Source of the DNA: Rhizobium sp. RM
Lineage (GTDB): Bacteria; Pseudomonadota; Alphaproteobacteria; Rhizobiales; Rhizobiaceae
DNA length: 64,000 nucleotides
Assembly (NCBI RefSeq): GCF_013390595.1
Contig: NZ_JACAWV010000008.1
Location: forward strand, 124,001-188,000
Direction of reading: 5' to 3'
This document shows positions 52,935 through 62,038 of this stretch, in pieces. The translations under genes were made by a program, and so were the position numbers. How positions within the stretch are numbered: position 1 is the stretch's first letter; each line of letters starts with the position of its first letter. The notes under the pieces are model-generated. The model made no database searches. It was not told where the DNA came from and worked only from the letters and a program-made list of their open reading frames with translations.

Positions 52935-53803
52935 CATCCCTGGAATTGCTCTGGCCAGTCGCGGCGGGTGGCGACCTGCCCCTCGGTTCGGAGTTTTGCC
53001 ACTGTGGCAAGGTCGATATCGACCACGAGCAATGAACTTTCCATCACCGTATCGCTCTCGCTTTCCGCCACGATGCCTGACGGCGGCATACCGTAATCCG
53101 AGGGCACATAAAGCGCCGCACGACCGCGATTTTCATCGACGGCCGGCGACCAGGGTGCTTCTCCTGCTGTAGGGGAGGAGAGTACGGCATACTGGTTTTC
53201 CAGCGCCCGCGCTTGAGCGCCAATACGCACCCGGTAAGCCCCCGCCAGCGTATCGGTGCAACTCGGCGCCAGCACAAGTTCCACACCGAGTTCGGCCAGC
53301 TTGCGGCCTAGCATCGGGAACTCGTTGTCGTAGCAGATCAGGATGCCAAGCTTACCGAGCGCCGTGTCAAAAGCCTTGAGCCCATCGGTACCAGCATGGA
53401 TGTTCCATTGCTCGCGCTCGAAGCGCGTCATGATCTGCTTGTCCTGATATCCGATCAGGCCATCTGGTCCGAACAGCCAGGCGCGGTTGCGGAATTTTCC
53501 ATCGTTGTCCTTGATCGGAGCGCTGCCCGGTTGAAAGAGAATCTGATGTTGCCGGGCCAGTTCCTCGCAAAGCTCGACCCATGAAGGGATCAGCGGCTGT
53601 ATCTCCTCGATGGAGCGGTGCAGATCCGAGCGTGCCTCAGGCGGCAACTGTCCGGTCAGCGTCATCGCGGAATATTCCGGCAGAAGCAGAAGTTCAGCTC
53701 CCTTGTCCTTGGCCTCCCGCACAATTGCCGAAAGATGCGCGGCATAGGCGTCCCATGTCTCAATCAGTTCAATGGCATACTGGCTGGCGGCAAGTCTGGT
53801 CAT
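52934..53803 (-). CDS. Carbon-nitrogen hydrolase (nitrilase superfamily)
   Basis: A 289-aa hydrolase with the Glu-Lys-Cys triad: E in LLPEYSAM, K in GYQDKQIMTRFE and the cysteine nucleophile in LGILICYDNEFP. The region ENQYAVLSSPTAGEAPWSPA fits amidase-type members such as omega-amidase rather than true nitrilases. The ATG overlaps the stop of the upstream acetyltransferase gene (ATGA), so both are translationally coupled. Substrate unknown; amides of carboxylic acids are likely. Confidence 0.9.
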   Translation of the reverse strand: MTRLAASQYAIELIETWDAYAAHLSAIVREAKDKGAELLLLPEYSAMTLTGQLPPEARSDLHRSIEEIQPLIPSWVELCEELARQHQILFQPGSAPIKDNDGKFRNRAWLFGPDGLIGYQDKQIMTRFEREQWNIHAGTDGLKAFDTALGKLGILICYDNEFPMLGRKLAELGVELVLAPSCTDTLAGAYRVRIGAQARALENQYAVLSSPTAGEAPWSPAVDENRGRAALYVPSDYGMPPSGIVAESESDTVMESSLLVVDIDLATVAKLRTEGQVATRRDWPEQFQG

Positions 53804-54402
53804 GGAGCAATTCTCTTCATCCAGAAGGACAGCGGTTTTGAACTTTTGCTCGTCTCGTCCAGGTCCTGCCAGGTAAATGTGGTGTGCAGTTCGGGGTGAT
53901 GGCGATAACCGCGCTTTTCCCAGAAAGCGTTGAGCGGCACATAATCTGCAGGCCGGCGTGGATGGTTGTCCGGGCGCTCGACAGCACAGAACGTGCACCA
54001 TTCGATACCACCAAGCCGTTTTGCGTGGCCTTCCCGCTCTTCGAAGAAACGCACGCCGGCACCCTGGCCACGATACGTGTCCAGAAGCACGCTTTCGCCA
54101 AAATAGAAAATGCGCTCGGGATCGTATCCGGCGGCAATGAAGGGAGCCTTGACCTCTTCGGTTTCGACAGCCATGGGCATGCCTGTGGACATGCCCACCA
54201 CCTTGTCGCCGTCCAGTGCCAGCACGAAAACGGCACCGTCGGCCTGCGCGTAGGTCGCCAGATATTCGCGTTCGTGTTCCAGCGTCCCGTCGTAAAGATA
54301 GGGGAAGGCGCGGAACACTGTAATGCGCAGATGCGCAAGGTCATCAAAATAGGGAACGGCATCAATGCCGGAAAGAGACTTGATTTCGACGGTCATGGGC
54401 AT
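53800..54402 (-). CDS. GNAT-family N-acetyltransferase
   Basis: A 200-aa acetyltransferase. The acetyl-CoA loop is seen as YRGQGAGVRFFEER (Q/R-x-x-G-x-G), preceded by the conserved beta strand VLALDGDKVVGMSTGMPM. It is coupled by ATGA overlap to the nitrilase gene and diverges from a ketosteroid-isomerase-like gene across 67 bases. Three possible starts lie within seven codons (a GTG and two ATGs); I use the first ATG. The acceptor substrate is unknown. Confidence 0.88.
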   Translation of the reverse strand: MPMTVEIKSLSGIDAVPYFDDLAHLRITVFRAFPYLYDGTLEHEREYLATYAQADGAVFVLALDGDKVVGMSTGMPMAVETEEVKAPFIAAGYDPERIFYFGESVLLDTYRGQGAGVRFFEEREGHAKRLGGIEWCTFCAVERPDNHPRRPADYVPLNAFWEKRGYRHHPELHTTFTWQDLDETSKSSKPLSFWMKRIAP

Positions 54403-54469
54403 TTTCACTTTCGTTTCCGGTGGTTATACCGTCATGGAAAACCTGCGCAAGCATTGAACGGAGAAGATG

Positions 54470-54871
54470 ATGACCGCTAGTGAGACCATTCGCGCCTACT
54501 ACGATGCCTTCAACCGTCAGGACATGGAGGCGTTTCTGGCGCTGCTCACTGACGATGTCGTGCATGATATCAATCAGGGTGAGCGACAGGCGGGCAAGGC
54601 AGCCTTTGCCTCCTTCATGGATCACATGAACCGTTGCTACAAGGAAACCCTCACAGACATGGTCATCATGGCTGCAGAGGACGGCAAGCGCGCGTCGGCC
54701 GAATTCGTTGTGAACGGCGAATACCTTGTAACGGATGAAGGCTTGCCGGAAGCCAACGGCCAAAAATACGTCCTGCCAGCCGGAGCCTTCTTCGAACTGA
54801 AGGATGGAAAAGTGGCCCGTGTCACCAACTACTACAACCTGAATGACTGGATTGCTCAGGTCGGGGCCTGA
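54470..54871 (+). CDS. SnoaL/ketosteroid-isomerase-like (NTF2-fold) protein
   Basis: A 133-aa NTF2-fold protein: YYDAFNRQDMEAFLALLTDD, then FASFMDHMNRCYKE and AGAFFELKDGKVARVTNYYN. The family includes isomerases and hydrolases, but most members have no reaction assigned. The second of two tandem ATGs has a better spacing to GGAG. It is divergent from the acetyltransferase/nitrilase pair, a neighbourhood that suggests shared work on a modified amine or acid. Confidence 0.82.
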   Translation: MTASETIRAYYDAFNRQDMEAFLALLTDDVVHDINQGERQAGKAAFASFMDHMNRCYKETLTDMVIMAAEDGKRASAEFVVNGEYLVTDEGLPEANGQKYVLPAGAFFELKDGKVARVTNYYNLNDWIAQVGA

Positions 54872-54900
54872 GCCATTTTCTATTATGATGGATGTTGACT

Positions 54901-54933
54901 CCATTATGTGAGAGTGCAATTCTCACATAATGG
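54901..54933. promoter_or_regulatory. 13-bp inverted repeat covering the XRE-cupin start codon
   Basis: CCATTATGTGAGA and TCTCACATAATGG are perfect complements, 7 bases apart. The second arm contains the start codon of the regulator gene, so a bound protein would block its transcription or initiation, and the mRNA could also fold over the start. Confidence 0.75.
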
Positions 54934-55508
54934 AAAACGAAGACGACATCCTTGAACGGTCTATCGGTGAGCGCATCAAATTGCTGCGCTCGCGGAACAG
55001 CCTGACGCTGGACCAGCTTGCTTCTGCATCCGGCGTCAGCCGCGCGATGATTTCGCGTATAGAACGCGGTGAGGCGAGCCCGACCGCCTCACTCCTTGCC
55101 CGCATCTGTTCGGCGCTTGGACTGTCCCTTTCCGGCTTTTTCGCTGAAGACGAAGACGTGGTGTCCCCTCTGGTGCGACGGTGTGAACAGCCGCTCTGGA
55201 AAGACCCTGAAACGGGGTATGTCCGCCGCGCGATTTCGCCGCCGCGCGTCGGCTCGGACGTCGACATTGTCGAGGTCGAGTTTCCGGCCGGTGCGCGTGT
55301 CAGCTTTCCGCCGCACGCGGCAAGCCGCGGCATGACGCAATATGTCTGGGTGTTCGAGGGCACGTTGGAGATGACGACGGGCGGAGAGACCCACCGCCTG
55401 GAGCCCGGTGACTGCCTTTTCATGCCTGTTGGCGAGGGACACATATTTCATAATTCATCCAGCATCGCCGCACGTTATGCAGTGGTGCTGGATCGCAAAT
55501 CCCGCTGA
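54930..55508 (+). CDS. XRE-family regulator with C-terminal cupin domain
   Basis: A 192-aa regulator. Helix-turn-helix at residues 12-65 (LTLDQLASASGVSRAMISRI) and a cupin at about 110-185 (VEVEFPAGARVSFPPHAASR, then HRLEPGDCLFMPVGEGHIFH). Such SutR/PuuR-like proteins sense small molecules through the cupin. The gene carries a 13-bp dyad across its own start, pointing to autorepression, and an acetyltransferase gene follows after 16 bases in the same direction, which may be the regulated target. Confidence 0.92.
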   Translation: MENEDDILERSIGERIKLLRSRNSLTLDQLASASGVSRAMISRIERGEASPTASLLARICSALGLSLSGFFAEDEDVVSPLVRRCEQPLWKDPETGYVRRAISPPRVGSDVDIVEVEFPAGARVSFPPHAASRGMTQYVWVFEGTLEMTTGGETHRLEPGDCLFMPVGEGHIFHNSSSIAARYAVVLDRKSR

Positions 55509-55524
55509 TTTTTTGGGAGTTTTT

Positions 55525-56073
55525 ATGGTCAGCATTCGTGTTTTGAACGCGCGGGAAACGATCGCCGCGTTGCCCGATCTGTGTGAAGTTCTTTCGGACT
55601 GTGTGAATGGCGGGGCATCCGTCGGCTTCATGCTGCCATTTGCACCGGTGGATGCGGAACCCTTCTGGCGTTCTGTGGCGGATGCCGTCGCCAATGGCGA
55701 CACGATTCATGTGGTGGCGGAAGTCGAAGGCAAGGTGGTTGGAACGGTCCAGATCGGGCTCGCATCGAAGCCGAACCAGCCCCATCGCGGCGATCTGATG
55801 AAATTGCTCGTACATCGCTCTGCGCGTGGGCTTGGCCTGTCGCGCCAGCTCATGGAGGCCGTGGAAAAAGAGGCAGCCGATCTTGGTCGCAGCCTTCTTG
55901 TTCTCGATACCGCCACCGGCAGCGATGCCGAAGCGATTTATCCTCGCTTCGGCTGGGAGCGCGTTGGGGTTATTCCCGATTACGCGCTGTTTCCAGACGG
56001 CAGCTACTGCGGCACAACCCTTTTTTACAAGCGGATCGGTTCAATCACTGACCCGGCTTCAGTGTCCGGTTGA
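55525..56073 (+). CDS. GNAT-family acetyltransferase, downstream of the XRE regulator
   Basis: A 182-aa acetyltransferase: VVAEVEGKVVGTVQIGLASK strand, then LLVHRSARGLGLSRQLMEAV with the acetyl-CoA loop, and YPRFGWERVGVIPDYALFPD at the C-terminus, the form seen in acyltransferases for amines or antibiotics. GGGAG lies before the ATG. It follows the XRE-cupin gene by 16 bases and probably shares its promoter. Its last 29 bases overlap the end of the convergent hydrolase gene. Confidence 0.9.
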   Translation: MVSIRVLNARETIAALPDLCEVLSDCVNGGASVGFMLPFAPVDAEPFWRSVADAVANGDTIHVVAEVEGKVVGTVQIGLASKPNQPHRGDLMKLLVHRSARGLGLSRQLMEAVEKEAADLGRSLLVLDTATGSDAEAIYPRFGWERVGVIPDYALFPDGSYCGTTLFYKRIGSITDPASVSG

Positions 56074-57121
56074 ATGCTGCCACGATCATTGTTTCCAGCT
56101 CTGCGTGAAGATCCTTGCGATCACGCGAGCCGGCCGGTTCGCAGATAGGGTCGCGTTCACCGACAGATTTCAGGAACGCTGCCGCGCCCGGCTTGCACAC
56201 GGGCAGGAAGCTGAAATGATCGGCCTCGTCGACCTGTTCATAGACGGAGCCGGGCACCCTGGCTGCGAGCTCATCGGCAAGCACGGCAGGTGGAATCTTC
56301 CCCTTGCTGCCGAGATTGATGAAGGTCAGCGGAATGTCGATCTTTTCAAGGCTTTCCGGTTGGAACGCCAGTGCCAGACCAGGATCGACAAGCACGGCCG
56401 AACGAATGCGAGGGTCGCGGTTCTGCTGTTCGAAACGGGTTTTATCGATGCTGCCGAGATCGAGCTTAGGGACATCGATCTGCTCTTCATTCTTGTAGCC
56501 ACGCCCGCCCGCAAACCATTGGCAATCCATGGAGGTGGCAAAGGTGTCGCAATAGTTGATGTAGGATTGGAGATCGGCGCGCGCGCCGGCGATTTCCATT
56601 GCTGCGCTGCCGCCGAGCGAAAAGCCGAGGACGCCGACCTTGTCGGCATCGATGGTACCGGTCCAATCCTTGCTGGATGTCAGTGCTGTTACGAGTGTCG
56701 AAAGATCATCAGTCCGTTCCCAGATTCTTGGGGTTTCGGCCGGGGTGGAATCGCCGCTGGTGGTGCCGGGATGGTTCGTGCCCGCCACGATGAAGCCTTC
56801 GCTTGCAAGTCTGGCTGCAATCCATGCCATGCCCTCCGCACGCGAGCCGGAGCCGTGAGAGATCAATACCAGAGGGAACTGTCCTATTTTGATTTCGGCA
56901 CCTTCCAGAACCGATGCGCCTTCAAAAATGCGATTGTCGCCGGACATCGTCTGCGTGCCGTTCTTGCCTGTCGTTGGGTACCAGACGGTGACTGCCAGAT
57001 CCGTTGCCCGCGCTTTCGACGGCACGGATATGGTTTTCAGCCCAACCGCATCGGCGGCAAAAGCCGGACCGCAAAAAAGAGAACCGGCGAAAACGGCCGC
57101 AAGAATGTTTTTCGGTGTCAT
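56045..57121 (-). CDS. Secreted alpha/beta hydrolase, PAF-acetylhydrolase/dienelactone-hydrolase-like
   Basis: A 358-aa hydrolase. A Sec signal (LAAVFAGSLFCGPAFA) precedes the domain; the oxyanion region is VLISHGSGSRAEG, the nucleophile elbow GFSLGGSAAM, and the histidine lies in EADHFSFLP. The ATG at 57121 was preferred as it gives a normal signal peptide. It is divergent from a membrane-bound AraC regulator across 110 bases and overlaps the end of the convergent acetyltransferase gene by 29 bases. Substrate class (ester, lipid or lactone) is unknown. Confidence 0.87.
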   Translation of the reverse strand: MTPKNILAAVFAGSLFCGPAFAADAVGLKTISVPSKARATDLAVTVWYPTTGKNGTQTMSGDNRIFEGASVLEGAEIKIGQFPLVLISHGSGSRAEGMAWIAARLASEGFIVAGTNHPGTTSGDSTPAETPRIWERTDDLSTLVTALTSSKDWTGTIDADKVGVLGFSLGGSAAMEIAGARADLQSYINYCDTFATSMDCQWFAGGRGYKNEEQIDVPKLDLGSIDKTRFEQQNRDPRIRSAVLVDPGLALAFQPESLEKIDIPLTFINLGSKGKIPPAVLADELAARVPGSVYEQVDEADHFSFLPVCKPGAAAFLKSVGERDPICEPAGSRDRKDLHAELETMIVAAFNRTLKPGQ

Positions 57122-57231
57122 GAGAGCCTCTCTGTTTGACAAAGTAATGCTCCCGTTTTCTCTTTTGCGCGGATAAATGCGTCCTCGATCGTGTTCAAGG
57201 TCGTCCTCAAACGCGATCTGGTTCAAGAAGG

Positions 57232-58329
57232 ATGTTATGGTCGTTTGCGGATGTTGCTGTGCTTTTCATTCCTTTACCCTTCGTTGTTGCGCTCCTTCTT
57301 GTCCTGATTTTCATTTCCTTCCTGCGAAGCAGGAGCGAACTGAAAGCCAACAGGGCGTTCCTCGCCTTGATTGCGTTTTGTGCTCTGCAGTCAGTTCTGG
57401 TCGGATTGCGTTGGGGATACGGCGTTGAGCAGGTTCGTTACATTCTGCCGGTTCTGGCGGCCTGCCTGCCACCTTTGACCTATTCTGCTTTTCACGGGCT
57501 GATCGGTCTGAGCGGCACCAGTCGGAACATCCTGTGGGGCGGCCTCCTGTTGTCGCCTTTGGTCGTGATCGCGCTGCTTTTCGTTTTTCCTGTCATGATC
57601 GACTTCGCGCTGATTGTGATCTTTGTTGGTTACGCGGTGGCCTTGCTGCTTCTGGCGCGACAGGGTCCGGATGGATTGGATGAGGCACAGTTTGCAAGTG
57701 CCACTTCGGCGCATAGGGCTCTGGTGATTGCGGCCGTCGCCCTGTGCCTGTCCGCGACCTTCGATCTTCTGGTCTTCCTTGATTTCGAATGGACGCGTGG
57801 GGAAAATGCGGCCGCGCTGGTCAGCAATGCCAATCTTCTCGGTTTGTTGCTGATCGGTCTGATGGCCCTTGTCGCAGGACAAAGCAAAGCGCCTCAGCTT
57901 GCCTCTGAGCCGACGCTCGAAGCGCCGATCCATTCCACTCCATCAGAAGAGGACAGGGAGGTTCTCGAGAAGCTCGACAATCTCATGCAGGGGCAAAAAT
58001 TTTATCGCGATGAAAATCTCAACCTGTCGCGACTGTCCCGCCGGTTGGGCCTGTCTGCCAGACAGATTTCCGGCGCCATCAACCGTTCCCTTGGCATCAA
58101 CGTATCGCAATATGTCAATCAGCTTCGTATCCGGGAAGCCTGCCGTCAGCTCGAAGAAACCGATCAATCGGTCACGGCGATCATGTTGTCTTCGGGGTTT
58201 CAGACGAAATCCAACTTCAACCGCGAATTTCGCCGGATAACCGGCATGAGCCCGGTTGCCTGGCGCGAGCGCGAACTGTGGAAACTCGTATCGCCCAACA
58301 AAAACGGTCATCCGGAGCCAGCCGGATGA
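57232..58329 (+). CDS. Membrane-bound AraC-family regulator
   Basis: A 365-aa protein with about six to seven N-terminal helices (residues 5-215) and a C-terminal AraC helix-turn-helix domain (SRLSRRLGLSARQISGAINR, then SVTAIMLSSGFQTKSNFNRE). It would sense a membrane or periplasmic signal and bind DNA directly. It is divergent from the secreted alpha/beta hydrolase, which is its likely target. Its final codons lie inside the terminator hairpin shared with the next gene. Confidence 0.9.
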   Translation: MLWSFADVAVLFIPLPFVVALLLVLIFISFLRSRSELKANRAFLALIAFCALQSVLVGLRWGYGVEQVRYILPVLAACLPPLTYSAFHGLIGLSGTSRNILWGGLLLSPLVVIALLFVFPVMIDFALIVIFVGYAVALLLLARQGPDGLDEAQFASATSAHRALVIAAVALCLSATFDLLVFLDFEWTRGENAAALVSNANLLGLLLIGLMALVAGQSKAPQLASEPTLEAPIHSTPSEEDREVLEKLDNLMQGQKFYRDENLNLSRLSRRLGLSARQISGAINRSLGINVSQYVNQLRIREACRQLEETDQSVTAIMLSSGFQTKSNFNREFRRITGMSPVAWRERELWKLVSPNKNGHPEPAG

Positions 58330-58335
58330 CCGTTT
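58302..58335. terminator. Bidirectional terminator overlapping the AraC gene end
   Basis: A perfect 14-bp stem (AAACGGTCATCCGG/CCGGATGACCGTTT) spans the last eight or so codons and stop of the AraC gene and ends before the convergent TRAP gene; arms end in A/T-rich tracts. Confidence 0.82.
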
Positions 58336-58356
58336 GATCAGGCAGAAGATGCGTGA

Positions 58357-59520
<1,164 letters not shown>

Positions 59521-59633
59521 CTACTAATCATTTATCCTTGATGCCATCAAGAGGATATTTCTGAAAATTGCGCCCGGCTTGCTTCACGCGTGAAGATTGT
59601 TGCGACGATACTATCGCCAGGCGTCTATTATCG

Positions 59634-60107
59634 TCAGGAACGTGCTTTTTTCAGGGCGGGATCGTCCAGCGCCGGATTATAAAACAGCGAAAGCGTGAGA
59701 CTTCTGGCAATCCGTTGAGCGGTTTCCATAAACCACGCATGGGCCTCGCGACTGGGGGCGATATCGGTCAGAGTTGCGGAGAACAGATCGAGCCATTGCG
59801 GGAATAGCTCTGCCGTCATGTTTTCCACGCCAACATGGGCCTGAACCGGCTTGCCGCCATAACCGCCGTTCTTGAAGGCAACCGCGGACCAGAAGCGTTT
59901 CATCTTTCCCATGTGCTCCGGCCAGCGTCCGTCGAGGCGGGTGTTGAAAACCGGACCGAGTGTAGGATGCTGCAAAACGCGCGCGTAAAAGGTTTCCACC
60001 AGAAGGTCGATAAACTGGGCATCGACGCCGATTTTAGCCATGGCCTCTTCTGCCCGGTGCTGGATCTCCGCATTGTGTGCCGCTTTCGCGTCGAACCGTT
60101 CCTGCAT
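59634..60107 (-). CDS. Group III truncated hemoglobin
   Basis: A 157-aa truncated globin. The distal tyrosine lies in VETFYARVLQHPTLGPVF, the Trp/Lys region in KMKRFWSAVAFKNGGYGG and the proximal histidine in PVQAHVGVENM. The N-terminal 20 residues are an extension with a high charge. It binds heme and probably handles nitric oxide or oxygen. It is divergent from mbfA, with Irr-type boxes in the 140 bases between, so heme/iron control could extend to it. Confidence 0.9.
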   Translation of the reverse strand: MQERFDAKAAHNAEIQHRAEEAMAKIGVDAQFIDLLVETFYARVLQHPTLGPVFNTRLDGRWPEHMGKMKRFWSAVAFKNGGYGGKPVQAHVGVENMTAELFPQWLDLFSATLTDIAPSREAHAWFMETAQRIARSLTLSLFYNPALDDPALKKARS

Positions 60108-60171
60108 CGCTTTCTCCTTTCAGTGGAATTTAGGGTGGATTTGAGCCATTCACAATGCGACCTTTCGCCAT

Positions 60172-60188
60172 ATTAGAATTATTCTAAA
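60172..60188. promoter_or_regulatory. Irr box (ICE) upstream of mbfA, distal copy
   Basis: ATTAGAATTATTCTAAA contains the perfect 15-bp dyad TTAGAA-TTA-TTCTAA and differs from the ICE pattern at one base. It lies about 64 bases after the hemoglobin start and 59 before mbfA. Confidence 0.85.
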
Positions 60189-60218
60189 AATTCTTGATCT
60201 GGTGTATAGAGAGTTGTA

Positions 60219-60235
60219 TTTAGAATTATTCTAAA
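60219..60235. promoter_or_regulatory. Irr box (ICE) upstream of mbfA, proximal copy
   Basis: TTTAGAATTATTCTAAA matches the ICE pattern TTTAGAA-N3-TTCTAAA exactly and ends 12 bases before the mbfA start, so bound Irr would block initiation. The core is identical to the distal copy, 47 bases away. Confidence 0.92.
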
Positions 60236-60247
60236 AAGGCCATTCTC

Positions 60248-61231
60248 ATGTTTCGCAGTCTGTTTTCACTTTCCAAACGCCCGTTCTCATCATTGAGCGA
60301 ACAGGAAATCCTGGCGCTTGCGATATCCTCCGAGGAGGACGATTCCCGAATTTATCGGTCGTATGCCGACCATCTGCGCGGACAATATCCGCAGTCGGCC
60401 AAAGTGTTCGACGATATGGCCGATGTCGAACAGCGGCATCGCAATGTTCTGATCGATATGCACCGTGAGCGGTTTGGAGAAACGATCCCGCTGATCCGGC
60501 GTGAGCATGTCCGGGGTTTTTACGAAAGAGCACCGGATTGGCTGGTGAAGAACCTGTCTCTTGAGAAGGTCCGTGCTCAGGCCGAATTGATGGAGGCGCA
60601 GGCAATCCGCTTTTACGACGAGGCTTTGAAGCGCACGACTGATGCTGGAACGCGCAAGTTGCTCGGCGATCTGGCGGAAGCGGAGCGTGGTCATGAAGAC
60701 ATAGCGCGTATGCTCGAAGACCGGCATCTTGGCGATGATGAGCGTTCGGAAGAAGAACAGACCGCCAAACGTCAGTTCCTGCTGACCTATGTTCAGCCTG
60801 GCCTGGCCGGATTGATGGATGGTTCCGTCTCCACGCTCGCTCCGATCTTTGCGGCAGCCTTTGCGACGCAGGATACCTGGCAGACGTTTCTGATCGGCCT
60901 GTCAGCCTCTGTGGGTGCCGGCATTTCCATGGGCTTCACAGAAGCTGCGCATGATGATGGCAAGCTGTCGGGCCGTGGTTCTCCGTTCAAGCGCGGACTG
61001 GCATCCGGCATCATGACGGCGGTCGGTGGCCTCGGCCATGCCTTGCCTTACCTCATTCCGCATTTCTGGACGGCGACAGCCATCGCGGCCATCGTCGTTT
61101 TCGTTGAATTGTGGGCGATTGCCTTCATCCAGAACCGTTTCATGGAAACGCCGTTCCTGCGTGCCGTCTTCCAGGTCGTGCTGGGCGGCTCGCTTGTGCT
61201 GGCCGCAGGCATCATCATCGGCAACGGTTGA
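60248..61231 (+). CDS. mbfA: Membrane-bound ferritin MbfA (ferritin-like + VIT1 iron exporter)
   Basis: A 327-aa fusion. Residues 15-150 form a rubrerythrin/ferritin-like four-helix domain with the carboxylate/histidine ligands in SSEEDDSRIYRSYADHLRG, MADVEQRHRN and EAERGHEDIA. Residues 175-325 are a Ccc1/VIT1 membrane domain starting VQPGLAGLMDGSVSTLAPIF. MbfA exports iron and protects against iron and peroxide under high iron in Agrobacterium and Bradyrhizobium, repressed by Irr. Two ICE boxes directly before the gene agree. Confidence 0.95.
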   Translation: MFRSLFSLSKRPFSSLSEQEILALAISSEEDDSRIYRSYADHLRGQYPQSAKVFDDMADVEQRHRNVLIDMHRERFGETIPLIRREHVRGFYERAPDWLVKNLSLEKVRAQAELMEAQAIRFYDEALKRTTDAGTRKLLGDLAEAERGHEDIARMLEDRHLGDDERSEEEQTAKRQFLLTYVQPGLAGLMDGSVSTLAPIFAAAFATQDTWQTFLIGLSASVGAGISMGFTEAAHDDGKLSGRGSPFKRGLASGIMTAVGGLGHALPYLIPHFWTATAIAAIVVFVELWAIAFIQNRFMETPFLRAVFQVVLGGSLVLAAGIIIGNG

Positions 61232-61255
61232 TTGGCAAACCGTACAGCAACAAAC

Positions 61256-61284
61256 AAAAAAGCCCGCAATGCTGCGGGCTTTTT
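61256..61284. terminator. Bidirectional terminator between mbfA and the transglutaminase-like gene
   Basis: Stem GCCCGCA/TGCGGGC flanked by AAAAAA and TTTTT, so it can act for both convergent genes. Confidence 0.92.
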
Positions 61285-61302
61285 CATCAGTGGTTGTGGT
61301 GA

Positions 61303-61917
61303 TCAGCGCAGCGCGCCGACCAGAACGTCGCGACCGTCCTCGATGGAGATCCAGCGGCCCGTGTTGAACGACGCCTGACGCTTCAGATAGGTATAGTTGG
61401 TATCCGTCCAGAGCTTCACATCATCCGAAAGGTTGTCGAGAATGAAGTCTCCATCCGTCGTGCGAAGGGTAAGAACGGCGTGACCTTCTCCGTCCGGCTT
61501 GCGGACGACGGTGATCAACAGGTCCGAAACGGCAAACCCTTTTTCGATCAGCTTTTTGCGTTTCAAAAGCACGAAATCTTCGCAATCGCCTGCTGTGGTG
61601 GGGTATTCCCAGACTTCGTCCTTGCCGTAGATTTCCTGGTCGGTCATGGCCACGATTGTGGCGTTAACGGAGGTGTTGATTTCACGAACAACGCCCCAGC
61701 CATATTCCGTCACGCGCGGCGGCGGTGTGACCTTGCTGCGAATATTGCATTCGTCGGCGTATTTCTGACAGAATTCGTAATGGCCGATTGGCTGGGAAGT
61801 AATGCCACCCGTCACCATGGAAGGGCTTCCCTTGTTCTCCGCAGATGCGGAGGCAGCAGTCATAAACCCGGCGGCAACTGCAAACAGCAGCGCACGCGCC
61901 AGTCGTGCGTTCATCAT
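61303..61917 (-). CDS. Bacterial transglutaminase-like cysteine proteinase (BTLCP)
   Basis: A 204-aa secreted protein with a signal peptide (ALLFAVAAGFMTAASASAEN). The transglutaminase-like core has the cysteine in TTAGDCEDFVLLKRKKL, a histidine in GEGHAVLTL and the aspartate in DFILDNLSDDV. The family works as periplasmic proteases that cleave surface adhesins (LapG-like) or has other roles. Two tandem ATGs start the gene. No LapD/LapA partner is visible here. Confidence 0.88.
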   Translation of the reverse strand: MMNARLARALLFAVAAGFMTAASASAENKGSPSMVTGGITSQPIGHYEFCQKYADECNIRSKVTPPPRVTEYGWGVVREINTSVNATIVAMTDQEIYGKDEVWEYPTTAGDCEDFVLLKRKKLIEKGFAVSDLLITVVRKPDGEGHAVLTLRTTDGDFILDNLSDDVKLWTDTNYTYLKRQASFNTGRWISIEDGRDVLVGALR

Positions 61918-62038
61918 GAAACCCGTCCCTAAATTCTTAACGAAAAGTTAAGAGGCTTCAGGGGCGGGAGTCAATCATTAGCAATCATTCAACAACGGGA
62001 CTCGTGAATTATGGTTAAGATCGTTGCTGAAATGCCTA

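Noticed and set aside
55826-57139. Open frame of 437 codons opposite the alpha/beta hydrolase
   Set aside because: Overlaps a secreted hydrolase with signal peptide and triad; the opposite frame has no recognisable domain and begins inside the acetyltransferase gene.
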